Assembly (NCBI GenBank): GCA_903913355.1
Contig: CAIWKU010000085.1
Span: 1 to 19,615, forward strand
Direction of reading: 5' to 3'
Source: an uncultured Bacteroidota bacterium
GTDB taxonomy: Bacteria > Bacteroidota > Bacteroidia > Chitinophagales > Chitinophagaceae
Length of the DNA stretch: 19,615 nucleotides
Shown here: piece after piece, positions 7,643 through 15,362 of the stretch
Position numbering within the stretch: the stretch's first letter is position 1
Layout: every line of letters starts with the position of its first letter
Position numbers and translations under genes: made by a program
The notes under the pieces: generated by a model
Told to the model about the DNA's origin: nothing
What the model saw: the letters and a program-made list of their open reading frames with translations, nothing else
Database searches by the model: none

Positions 7643-8311
7643 ATGAAAAAGATAATACTGATTACCGGTTTGTTGATCTTTTTAGTAAACCTGGGATTAC
7701 TATTTGGTCAGCAATCCATATTCGACGGGCAAACACTTAAGGGATGGCGTACCTATCAAAATAAAACTGCCGATTCCTGGCAGGCAAAAGGCGGACTTCT
7801 TTTCAATAAAGGGAATAAGGATCCCAATACCAAACATGCTGACCTGATTACAGAAAAGGAATATGAAAACTTTCTATTGTCCCTTGACTGGAAAATAGCG
7901 CCACAGGCCAATAGCGGGATATTGTATATGGTAACAGAAGAATTCCCCGCATCTTACCAAAGTGGCCCGGAATATCAGTTAATTGATGACCAGGGTTACC
8001 CGGAAAAAATTGCTGACTGGCAAAAAACCGCTGCCAATTATGCCATGGACCCGCCGATGATGGATGCAACCCATCCTGCGGGAGAATGGAATCATACAGT
8101 AATCAAAGTAAACAAGGGTCATGTTGAACATTGGCTGAATGGAAAGAAGGTAGTAGAATACGATTTATGGACGGATACATGGAAACAACATAAAGCCAAT
8201 GGGAAATGGAAAGATACCAATGGGTATGGTATGTCAAAAAAAGGGCATATTGCCTTACAGGATCATGGGGGAGAAGCCTGGTTTAAGAATATCACCATAA
8301 CCGAACTCTGA
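7643..8311 (+). CDS. Secreted 3-keto-disaccharide hydrolase-like (DUF1080) protein
   Basis: A 222-residue exported protein made of one DUF1080 domain (Pfam PF06439, now described as 3-keto-disaccharide hydrolase; a concanavalin-like beta-sandwich). The signal peptide covers about residues 1-23 (MKKIILITG core ending FGQ). Family motifs seen: SIFDGQTLKGWRTY at 25-38, NSGILYMVTEE, SGPEYQLIDDQGYP, GEWNHTVIKVNKG, VEHWLNGKKVVEYDL and GHIALQDHGGEAWFKNI near the C-terminus. The family acts on oxidised (3-keto) sugars or glycosides in some bacteria; whether this member is catalytic is not proven. No sugar 3-dehydrogenase gene is adjacent. It is followed 22 nt later by an uncharacterised lipoprotein gene, probably in one transcript. 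Confidence 0.9.
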   Translation: MKKIILITGLLIFLVNLGLLFGQQSIFDGQTLKGWRTYQNKTADSWQAKGGLLFNKGNKDPNTKHADLITEKEYENFLLSLDWKIAPQANSGILYMVTEEFPASYQSGPEYQLIDDQGYPEKIADWQKTAANYAMDPPMMDATHPAGEWNHTVIKVNKGHVEHWLNGKKVVEYDLWTDTWKQHKANGKWKDTNGYGMSKKGHIALQDHGGEAWFKNITITEL

Positions 8312-8333
8312 GCAATAACTGCAGAAATAGCTT

Positions 8334-9140
8334 ATGAAATTTAACCGGCTTATTTTTTTAGTAATGATGGCTGCCTGTAGCAGCAGCCATCAAATGCATT
8401 GGCCGGTGAGACAGGCATCAACTGAAACACAAACTGGCACTGAGTTTTATCAAACTGTAGCTGCCTGGAAATGGAAACAGCGCGATTCTTTGGCTGTTGC
8501 AGAAATATTATCAGGAAATTATCCTTCTTACCTTCGAAAATTCACAAGAATTCATACCAGTATTACGGATAGCTCAGGGAAAACCATTTTTGCGTATTAC
8601 TATGTTGCTCCAGATTATCTATCTGTAGGCACCGATAATGATTGGGCAAGGATTCCATTAACTCCTATGGCGGCACAGCAAATTGCAGACAGTTTTCATT
8701 GTTTCTTGCCTACTCGTAAAATGGTCAATACAATTTACGAGCAGGCAGTAGTCAAATTAGCACCGGTTCCTATGTACGCATTCAGAGATAGTTCGGTTAC
8801 TATGTGGCAGCACCATTTGATAATAGAAGGACAACGAAAAGGGAGGAAAGGGTTGATCGCAGGGATAAAAAAGGATCTGGTAATTTCCGGGAAACTGATT
8901 CACGATGCAAAACCAGAACACGAAGCTATTTATGGCTGGCATAAGCCGGATGGAAATCCGATTCAACCCTTATATACCGGGCATATCAATTGGTGGGTAG
9001 ATTATAGCCACGGAATAAGACTGGTTTATCGAACCATCTGGGTAAATGGGAAACCTATGGATTATACAGAAGTAATGAATAATAGCACACTACAGAAACT
9101 AGTGTGCGATGAAGAATGGTGTGATTTTTTAAGATACTGA
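8334..9140 (+). CDS. Uncharacterised lipoprotein with VDYSHGIRLV motif
   Basis: A 268-residue protein of unknown function. Residues 1-15 look like a lipoprotein signal (MKFNRLIFLV, then MAAC with Cys15). The mature part has no recognised enzyme domain, but has conserved-looking blocks: YYYVAPDYLSVGTDNDWARIPLTP at about 88-111 (N-terminal half) and GHINWWVDYSHGIRLV at 216-231 followed by the ending LVCDEEWCDFLRY. The DYSHGIRLV block and the C-terminal 'D-E' ending recur, to my recollection, in unnamed bacterial secreted proteins, so a family exists but has no assigned role. Several His and Trp residues (HH at 160-161, WW at 220-221) suggest a carbohydrate- or metal-binding surface; this is speculation. 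It starts 22 nt after the DUF1080 gene and ends 12 nt from convergent dinB-like. Confidence 0.75.
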   Translation: MKFNRLIFLVMMAACSSSHQMHWPVRQASTETQTGTEFYQTVAAWKWKQRDSLAVAEILSGNYPSYLRKFTRIHTSITDSSGKTIFAYYYVAPDYLSVGTDNDWARIPLTPMAAQQIADSFHCFLPTRKMVNTIYEQAVVKLAPVPMYAFRDSSVTMWQHHLIIEGQRKGRKGLIAGIKKDLVISGKLIHDAKPEHEAIYGWHKPDGNPIQPLYTGHINWWVDYSHGIRLVYRTIWVNGKPMDYTEVMNNSTLQKLVCDEEWCDFLRY

Positions 9141-9152
9141 GCTTGATTACTC

Positions 9153-9662
9153 TCAGAGATATTTTTCTTCAATAATTTTTTTATGGTGCAGCAAGTGCCC
9201 GAATACCATAAACCCAATCGCATTGGCAGTTACCGGTTGGTTGCTGGCCGTACCAAAATGAGAAAGCTGTTCATCGGAAAGAGATAAAATCAACAAATCG
9301 GTAGATTTTCTGACAGCAGTAAATTCTTCCTTAATATTCGTCAAGCTTCTCAATGAGCTTACTGCATTTTCTGCATAGTGGTTCTCATCAAAAGAAGCCA
9401 AAGGGGTGGTGTCATTTCGGCCGATCCTTAAAATACGGTAAGAAAATATTCTTTCCGTATCTATCATATGCTGTAATACCTCTTTCAGTGTCCACTTCCC
9501 TGGTGCATAGGTATAATCGGCTTTCTCTTCAGGTAGTGAGTTGAAAAAATTAACTAAAAAGGTTGAATAATTTGCAATGGCATTGGCCGGACTATCTGCC
9601 GTAACCAGTGAAATGTATTTTTCAAAATAAGCAGGGTAATCACTTGTATTCGGGATTGGCAT
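9153..9662 (-). CDS. DinB-like (DinB_2) putative metal-dependent protein
   Basis: A 169-residue cytoplasmic four-helix-bundle protein of the DinB/YfiT superfamily. The metal-binding histidine triad is visible: H65 in LQHMIDTER and the pair H156 and H159/H160 in GHLLHHKKII. The pattern PGKWTLKEVLQHMIDTERIF followed by RILRIGR is typical for the DinB_2 group, whose members include thiol-dependent transferases and many of unknown activity. This one is not the SOS polymerase DinB. It lies 64 nt downstream of the S8 protease gene on the same strand and may share its transcript. The substrate is unknown. Confidence 0.88.
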   Translation of the reverse strand: MPIPNTSDYPAYFEKYISLVTADSPANAIANYSTFLVNFFNSLPEEKADYTYAPGKWTLKEVLQHMIDTERIFSYRILRIGRNDTTPLASFDENHYAENAVSSLRSLTNIKEEFTAVRKSTDLLILSLSDEQLSHFGTASNQPVTANAIGFMVFGHLLHHKKIIEEKYL

Positions 9663-9726
9663 AGGATTATTTTTTCATGAAAAGATTATGTATGAGTCCG
9701 AAGAAACCTGAGATATCCCTATATGA

Positions 9727-11412
9727 TCAAAGCTTTGCCTTTCCGGCATTTGTGGGAGCCGGTTTATGCAGTATAGAAGCTTTGGTGATTTCTGCCATCT
9801 GTACTGCATTATACGCATTGATGATACCACCAGATCTGGATAATTGACTGAACGAAACCCTTTCATCTTTTGTACCTGGCCTGATACTGATGATGTCAGC
9901 AGCAGGAATTGTTACAGAGGATTCAATGATTTTTTTAACATCAATTGCTTTCAGGTCTGGATAATAAGAACGGATCAAAGCTGCCAAACCCGCAACAACC
10001 GGTGCTGCCATACTCGTTCCTTTCAGATTGCCGTACTCGTTACCTCCAGGCAGAGTAGAATACATGCGAACGCCGGGGGCAAATACATCTACATTATTTT
10101 TTCCATAATTACTGAAATCAGCAACAATGCCGCCGGAAATTTTCGGATCGCTGCTGGCACCAACCGTTATAAAATTGGTAGCATTCGTATTCCATTGCTT
10201 TAACCAGGGATTAGGGTAATTTTCTTTGTTATCAAGGTCTGCGCTTTCATTGCCGGAGGCATGAACAATCAACACATCATGTAATTCTGCATAATGAACT
10301 GCGCTGTCAACCCATCTCTTTTGGGGTGAGAAGGATTTGCCAAAACTCATATTGATTACTTTGGCACCATTATCCACAGCATATATAATTCCCAGTGCAA
10401 CATCTTTATCGTACTCATCACCTTCCGGCACCACCCTTACCATCATGATCCTGACATTGTCTGCAACACCATCCATTCCTTTTCCATTATTGCGTTGCGC
10501 CCCGATAAGGCCACTGACATGTGTACCATGTTTAGCACCTGAGCCGGCCATCACATCATTGTTTCCGTAGTATCTGTCAGCAAAATTGTAATAATCGTCT
10601 TTGATAATATCTGCCCGGTAATCTATTGGGGGAATATCTCTAGCTTCAGCATTCGATTTCATCTTCTCTACTTCTTCATCCAGATCTGAAATAGTGCTGG
10701 TGTTTTTTTCATCCGCATCCACGCCAATCATTTTCATACAGGTGAGATAACCAAACTTGGCTTCACGTGCGGTTCTGGTAACTGGCTCAAATTTCTCTAC
10801 TTTTTCGCAGGTGTATTCTTCACAACCCATTTCCTTCCGCAACACTTTATCATGTTTTTTGATGGCTTTGGTAGTGATTTCAATAAACATCAACTGAACC
10901 TGTTCATCAGAACTGAAATTAAGCTGGTCTGATGCTTTTTTCCATAAGATATAATCATCTTTATCCAGTACTGAAAGGGCCGAGGTATCTATTGACTTAC
11001 CATCATACTTTGCTTTAAAATGATGAAACACCCTTGATCTTTCGTCGGAACTTTTGGTAACATTTCTCCCGTCTTTTCCACCCAGAAAATTCCAGCCATA
11101 CACATCATCAACATACCCATTTCCATCATCATCTATCCCATTCCCGGGTATTTCTTTAGGATTACGCCACAACACAGATTTTAAATCTTCATGGGTGGTA
11201 TCTACCCCGGAATCCAGTACAGCAACGATAACCGGTTTCGATGTTCTGTGTTTTTCTTTCAGAAATTGATAGGCTTTATCAAGACTGATACCATAAAAGG
11301 AATCTTTTGCTAAATCAAGCAGGTGCCAGCCTCGGGGTGCATCGGTCTGGGCATTACTTTTAGAAAAGAATACAATCAATACAAATATGGCTAAAACAAT
11401 CCTTCGGTGCAT
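9727..11412 (-). CDS. Secreted S8 (subtilisin-like) serine protease with a large insertion
   Basis: A 561-residue exported endopeptidase. Signal peptide at 1-22 (MHRRIVLAIF core, SNAQ). The catalytic triad is intact: D67 in AVLDSGVD, H295 in HGTHVSGLIGA, S467 in GTSMAAPVVAG, with oxyanion N388 in HASGNES. The spacing D67-H295 is 228 residues against about 30-40 in subtilisin; the extra ~190 residues (about 108-290) follow a Ca-like acidic loop (NGIDDDGNGYVDD, 91-103), are charged, and contain all three cysteines of the mature protein (C197, C202, C225). No type IX secretion tail or inhibitor-type propeptide is obvious. A short tail ends at KAKL. A partial -7 box (cAAATTTG, 11436-11443) lies 23 nt upstream. 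The protease is upstream of the DinB-like gene. Its substrate is unknown. Confidence 0.94.
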   Translation of the reverse strand: MHRRIVLAIFVLIVFFSKSNAQTDAPRGWHLLDLAKDSFYGISLDKAYQFLKEKHRTSKPVIVAVLDSGVDTTHEDLKSVLWRNPKEIPGNGIDDDGNGYVDDVYGWNFLGGKDGRNVTKSSDERSRVFHHFKAKYDGKSIDTSALSVLDKDDYILWKKASDQLNFSSDEQVQLMFIEITTKAIKKHDKVLRKEMGCEEYTCEKVEKFEPVTRTAREAKFGYLTCMKMIGVDADEKNTSTISDLDEEVEKMKSNAEARDIPPIDYRADIIKDDYYNFADRYYGNNDVMAGSGAKHGTHVSGLIGAQRNNGKGMDGVADNVRIMMVRVVPEGDEYDKDVALGIIYAVDNGAKVINMSFGKSFSPQKRWVDSAVHYAELHDVLIVHASGNESADLDNKENYPNPWLKQWNTNATNFITVGASSDPKISGGIVADFSNYGKNNVDVFAPGVRMYSTLPGGNEYGNLKGTSMAAPVVAGLAALIRSYYPDLKAIDVKKIIESSVTIPAADIISIRPGTKDERVSFSQLSRSGGIINAYNAVQMAEITKASILHKPAPTNAGKAKL

Positions 11413-11558
11413 TATGTAATGAATTTCAATCCCTACAAATTTGCAGAATCATAACGATAAAATAATCATTCCCATCATTTTTTATCAAAACCTTAGTACT
11501 GTGCAATCCTGGTTGCTTTCGGTGATCTTTAAGTGATATATGCTTATATATCAATCAT

Positions 11559-12230
11559 TTATAAATTCTGCTTTACTTTTTCAATCTCTGCCAGAAATTC
11601 ATTTGCAATCACTAGGGATTTGTATTCTGGGCCGGCCATTAAAAGCATTTTTACCCATTTCTGTCCAATATTTTCCGGGCGAAGTTGTAAAAAAAGATAA
11701 ACAGTTAGCACTAGGAAGCAAATCGTAATAGGGAAGGCACTCATCCAGAAATTATGACTGGGATGGTTGATCCATTCATCGTTCCAGAACCAGGTCGTAT
11801 AAAATGGAAGTTGGAGCCAGGAAATGCGTAAGCTTTGCAGCGTAGAGATTTCTATTAGTGAAATCCTTTTTTGGGTTTCCTGAATATTGTGATCATAACG
11901 GATGCTTTTCAGCAGGATAATATGTTTACAATAGAAAAAAATAGAAAGCAAACTGATCAGAAATATACCTGCAAGGGTGATCGTGAAATAAATGTTTTTC
12001 ATATGGTTCGCATATACCAAAGTTCCGAGAAAGGCTAACCAAATAATTCCCAGTATCACTGCCCTGAATTTAAAAGCAGCCAGCTTTGAAAACCTGGATG
12101 CTACCTTCTGTAATTGAATGGTTTCAAAACAATGCAGGTTCAAAGCCCAGGATTGTAAATTCAAGATTTTTGCCTCATCTATTTTTCTGTCATATTCTTT
12201 CCAGATATCGGCTAATTCATTCGATTCCAT
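11559..12230 (-). CDS. Membrane protein paired with ECF sigma factor (possible anti-sigma)
   Basis: A 223-residue membrane protein I cannot place in a named family. It has a charged ~50-residue cytoplasmic N-terminus (WKEYDRKIDEAKILNLQSW), hydrophobic segments at about 56-76, 80-102 and 162-182, a further hydrophobic patch near 137-150, and a charged C-terminus. The ATG lies 2 nt after the sigma-factor stop, implying translational coupling. Genes in this place after an ECF sigma factor in Bacteroidota often encode membrane anti-sigma factors; the short helical N-terminus could be the sigma-binding part. No zinc-binding HxxxCxxC motif is seen, so it is not a ZAS-type anti-sigma. Function by context only. 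Confidence 0.8.
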   Translation of the reverse strand: MESNELADIWKEYDRKIDEAKILNLQSWALNLHCFETIQLQKVASRFSKLAAFKFRAVILGIIWLAFLGTLVYANHMKNIYFTITLAGIFLISLLSIFFYCKHIILLKSIRYDHNIQETQKRISLIEISTLQSLRISWLQLPFYTTWFWNDEWINHPSHNFWMSAFPITICFLVLTVYLFLQLRPENIGQKWVKMLLMAGPEYKSLVIANEFLAEIEKVKQNL

Positions 12231-12232
12231 AA

Positions 12233-12742
12233 TTATTGATTGAGATGGATAAATTGTTGTTTTAAACGTATTTTGATGCGACTGATCCTGGTGGCAACAT
12301 TGGTTTCTGTGATGTCTAATACTTCGGCTATTTCTGCATAAGATTTGGAGTCGAGATAGAGTAGCATCATTGCCTTATCCAGTGGCCCCAGTAGGCTGAT
12401 CATTTTTTGCAGGCGGTCTATATTTTCGTCCATTTCACTATTCCTATCGTCCGTATCTTCTATTTCAACAGGCAAATCCGTATAAGCAACTACCTGTGTA
12501 CTCGTTTTTTGTTTTCTGTAAAAGGAAATGGCCACATTAAGTGAAATGCGATACATCCAGGTAGAAAATCTATTTTCTGTTTGGAAGCTTCCTCCTGATC
12601 TGAGTAGTTGGTAAATGATTTCTTGCCCTAGATCTTCCCGATAATTCTTATCTGAACAATATGAATTGCAGATTTTGATAATGATCCCTTTATTGGCTAG
12701 AATCAGATCGATTAATTGCTGTTTGGTAAGGGGCGTATTCAT
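12233..12742 (-). CDS. ECF-type RNA polymerase sigma factor
   Basis: A 169-residue sigma-70 family protein of ECF size that directs RNA polymerase to alternative promoters. Region 2 spans about residues 12-80 (SDKNYREDLGQEIIYQLLRS, then NRFSTWMYRISLNVAISFYRKQK with the -10-binding helix). An acidic linker (DLPVEIEDTDDRNSEMDEN) joins it to region 4 at about 112-165, whose helix-turn-helix reads YAEIAEVLDITETNVATRISRIKIRLKQ. The ATG start agrees with the family N-terminus. It lies directly before the coupled membrane protein gene. No exact TAnnTTTG box was found upstream, and autoregulation cannot be judged from one promoter. Confidence 0.94.
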   Translation of the reverse strand: MNTPLTKQQLIDLILANKGIIIKICNSYCSDKNYREDLGQEIIYQLLRSGGSFQTENRFSTWMYRISLNVAISFYRKQKTSTQVVAYTDLPVEIEDTDDRNSEMDENIDRLQKMISLLGPLDKAMMLLYLDSKSYAEIAEVLDITETNVATRISRIKIRLKQQFIHLNQ

Positions 12743-12918
12743 TTACCAGTTTAATACTTTATTACTATGATTCGAAAGAAGGGCATAAAAATCACAGTCC
12801 TTATCAAAAAATAAAGAAACATAGTATCAGTGCCTGATAAAAACAGGAACATCAGACAAATCCAGGGTACGATCTGATCGTAAATTCATGCACTGGAAAA
12901 CGGGATACCTCTCAAAAA

Positions 12919-14442
12919 CTATAAGTCAAATTGAATACCCTGTGCCAATGGCAAATGGTTGCTCCAATTGATGGTATTGGTTTGTCTGCGCATATAGGCT
13001 TTCCATGCATCGCTGCCACTTTCTCTTCCTCCGCCGGTTTCTTTTTCTCCGCCAAATGCCCCACCAATTTCAGCTCCGCTGGTTCCGATATTCACATTGG
13101 CAATCCCGCAATCACTTCCGGCATAAGATAGAAATTGCTCTGCTTCACGCATATTAAGTGTCATAATGGAAGAAGATAATCCCTGGGGTACACCATTCTG
13201 TAATTGAATAGCTTCTTCCAATCGGGAATACTTGATAAGGTATAAAATTGGGGCAAAGGTTTCATTTTGTACAATCGACATAGTGTTATTTACTTCTGCA
13301 ATACAAGGTTTCACATAACAACCGCTGGTATATTCCGGTCCTTCCAATACACCTCCTTCTACCAGAAAATGCCCCCCTTGTTGTTTGCATTGCTGAATAG
13401 CTTGTAGGTACATATTTACTGCTGCATGATCAATCAATGGGCCCACATGATTATGGGTATTTAATGGGTCGCCAATTCGTAACTGGCTATAGGCTTTTAT
13501 TAATTTTTCCCGAAATGTATTATAAACCGACTCATGAATGATTAATCTTCTTGTTGAAGTACATCGTTGTCCGGCTGTTCCTACGGCACCAAAAACCGAT
13601 CCGACCAGCGCCATATCCAAATCTGCATTCGGTGTTATGATGATAGCATTATTGCCGCCAAGTTCCAAAATACTTTTCCCTAATCTTGCGGCAACAGCTG
13701 TTGCCAATGCTTTTCCCATTCGGGTGGATCCAGTTGCCGATACCAGGGGTATTCGGGTATCATGACTTATCCATTCGCCCAATTCTTTTCCTCCTTGTAT
13801 CAGACTGCAAACACCTTCGGGTACATTATTTTTTTTGAATACTTCGGATACGATTTTTTGAACCGCAATACCACACAAAGGTGTTTTCTCGCTGGGTTTC
13901 CATATACATACATTCCCACAAACCCAGGCGAGGGCGCTATTCCAGGACCAGACAGCCACTGGGAAATTAAAGGCAGAAATGATACCGGTTATTCCTAAGG
14001 GATGCCATTGTTCATACATACGGTGATTTTGGCGCTCACTATGCATGGTTAGCCCATAGAGTTGTCTGGAAAGGCCCACAGCAAAATCGCAGATATCAAT
14101 CATTTCCTGCACTTCTCCATATCCTTCCTGGAGGCTTTTCCCCATTTCATAACTTACCAGTTTGCCTAGTGATTCCTTTTTCTCCCTCAATTGCTCTCCA
14201 ATCTGCCGGACGATTTCTCCTCTTTTAGGAGATGGCCAGGATCGCCAAATAATAAATGCTTCCTGTGCTTTACTGATTACCTCTTCATAAGCTTTTAGAT
14301 CAGTACTGCTTACCGAAGCAATGCGGCTGCCGTTAACTGGAGAATAAGAAATGATGTCTTCCCCGCCTGAAACTATCCAGCTGGAACCAGTTGAAACACC
14401 TTGGTTTTTATCGAGAATACCCAATGACTGTAAAAAGTCCAT
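12919..14442 (-). CDS. ALDH7-type aldehyde dehydrogenase (probable aminoadipate-semialdehyde dehydrogenase)
   Basis: A 507-residue NAD(P)-dependent aldehyde dehydrogenase of the antiquitin/ALDH7 group, whose characterised members oxidise alpha-aminoadipic semialdehyde (piperideine-6-carboxylate) in lysine breakdown. Seen: N159 in ISAFNFPVAVW, E260 in LELGGNN, catalytic C294 in TAGQRCTSTRR, cofactor loop SATGSTRMG, and the ALDH7-type ending GGAFGGEKETGGGRESGSDAW. The open frame continues six codons upstream to a TTG at 14460, but that TTG is the end of an exact -7 box, so the ATG at 14442 is taken as start. The gene stands alone; no other lysine-degradation gene is nearby, so the substrate is inferred from family only. 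Confidence 0.92.
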   Translation of the reverse strand: MDFLQSLGILDKNQGVSTGSSWIVSGGEDIISYSPVNGSRIASVSSTDLKAYEEVISKAQEAFIIWRSWPSPKRGEIVRQIGEQLREKKESLGKLVSYEMGKSLQEGYGEVQEMIDICDFAVGLSRQLYGLTMHSERQNHRMYEQWHPLGITGIISAFNFPVAVWSWNSALAWVCGNVCIWKPSEKTPLCGIAVQKIVSEVFKKNNVPEGVCSLIQGGKELGEWISHDTRIPLVSATGSTRMGKALATAVAARLGKSILELGGNNAIIITPNADLDMALVGSVFGAVGTAGQRCTSTRRLIIHESVYNTFREKLIKAYSQLRIGDPLNTHNHVGPLIDHAAVNMYLQAIQQCKQQGGHFLVEGGVLEGPEYTSGCYVKPCIAEVNNTMSIVQNETFAPILYLIKYSRLEEAIQLQNGVPQGLSSSIMTLNMREAEQFLSYAGSDCGIANVNIGTSGAEIGGAFGGEKETGGGRESGSDAWKAYMRRQTNTINWSNHLPLAQGIQFDL

Positions 14443-14457
14443 AAAAAAATCTTTGCC

Positions 14458-14465
14458 CAAAGGTA
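14458..14465 (-). promoter_or_regulatory. Candidate -7 promoter box of ALDH gene
   Basis: TACCTTTG matches TAnnTTTG exactly on the minus strand and ends 15 nt before the ATG at 14442. It overlaps the upstream in-frame TTG, which therefore should not be in the mRNA. Confidence 0.55.
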
Positions 14466-14508
14466 ATTGATTCTATTCAGGCCAGATTATATGGGGATGA
14501 CTGCTTAA

Positions 14509-14556
14509 GTAAAAAGGTATCATCAAGGCTGGGAACAGTCGATGATACCTTTTTAC
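14509..14556 (-). terminator. Rho-independent terminator after the LytTR regulator operon
   Basis: A 16-bp perfect stem (GTAAAAAGGTATCATC at 14509-14524 with complement at 14541-14556) and a 16-nt loop. Read on the minus strand the 3' arm carries a T5 run. It sits about 110 nt after the response-regulator stop and just before the ALDH promoter, so it should insulate the two units. Confidence 0.8.
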
Positions 14557-14663
14557 GGTCTTGTACGATAACACTAATGAAAAAAAACTAGTTAAAATTA
14601 AACCTACAAATTACTTTTTTGAAAACTCTTAGGTGATATGACAATTTGAATCGGGGAAATCGA

Positions 14664-15362
14664 CTATTTTGTTTTGGAGAGGGCTATTAGTTGATCATAT
14701 ACCTGGCTATAGCTGCTTCCAATTGGGATTTCCTTTCCGGCAACCCAGAGTTTGGTTTTGCTGAATTTTTCAATTTTTGCGATGGGTACAATAAATGATC
14801 GATGTACCCTTACAAAATCCCGGGAAGGCAATTTTTCCTGAATGCTTTTTAAGGTCATTAACGTTAAAACCGGGTTGGGTTTGATATAGATTTTTATATA
14901 ATCGTCCAACGCTTCAATCAATTCAATATCCTTCAAATTGATTTTCATGATTTCATAGTTCACTTTCACAAAAATGGAATTCAATTGCAATTGTTGTGAA
15001 CTTAGAAAATCGAGATACTCTTTTGCTTTGTAACAGGCTTTCAAAAACCGATCATACTCAAAGGGTTTGAGCAAATAATCAACGGCATCTACATTAAAAC
15101 CTTCTGCAGCAAAATCCTTATACGCAGTCGTAAATATAACTGGCGGTTTCTGGTTTAGATTTTTATAAAATTGCATCCCGCTGATATCAGGCATCTGGAT
15201 ATCCAAAAACAAGAGATCTACAGGATTTTCATGTAAAAAGATTCTCGCTTCATCTGTATTGGTAAAAGTCCTTTCGAGCTTAAGAAATGCAATCTTGGAA
15301 CAGTACTCGTTCACCAATTGAAGGGCAAGCGGCTCGTCATCTATGGCTATACATTGTATCAT
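14664..15362 (-). CDS. LytTR-family response regulator
   Basis: A 232-residue two-component DNA-binding regulator. The receiver domain (1-120) shows the acidic pocket DDE at 8-10, phospho-acceptor D54 in LFLDIQMPD, T79/A80 in FTTAYKD and K99 in LLKPFEYD. The LytTR domain (about 130-230) shows DIELIEALDDYIKIY, LKSIQEKLPSRDFVRVHRSFIVP and a family-typical IPIGSSY ending. Its ATG shares one base with the TGA of the kinase gene upstream (TGATG), so the two are translated as a coupled pair. LytTR regulators bind direct repeats rather than palindromes; targets are not identifiable here, though the upstream secreted-protein gene is a candidate. Confidence 0.95.
   Translation of the reverse strand: MIQCIAIDDEPLALQLVNEYCSKIAFLKLERTFTNTDEARIFLHENPVDLLFLDIQMPDISGMQFYKNLNQKPPVIFTTAYKDFAAEGFNVDAVDYLLKPFEYDRFLKACYKAKEYLDFLSSQQLQLNSIFVKVNYEIMKINLKDIELIEALDDYIKIYIKPNPVLTLMTLKSIQEKLPSRDFVRVHRSFIVPIAKIEKFSKTKLWVAGKEIPIGSSYSQVYDQLIALSKTK

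Noticed and set aside
11534..11553. AT-only 8-bp hairpin after the sigma-linked membrane protein gene
   Set aside because: The stem is almost entirely A-T, has no T tract on the minus strand, and would be unstable; not called as a terminator.
12868..12882. Palindrome TACGATC-T-GATCGTA between the ALDH and sigma-factor genes, with a nearby 6-bp hairpin at 12825-12839
   Set aside because: It lies downstream of the ALDH stop and more than 120 nt upstream of the sigma factor start, has no second copy in the window, and is short enough to occur by chance; too weak to call an operator or terminator.
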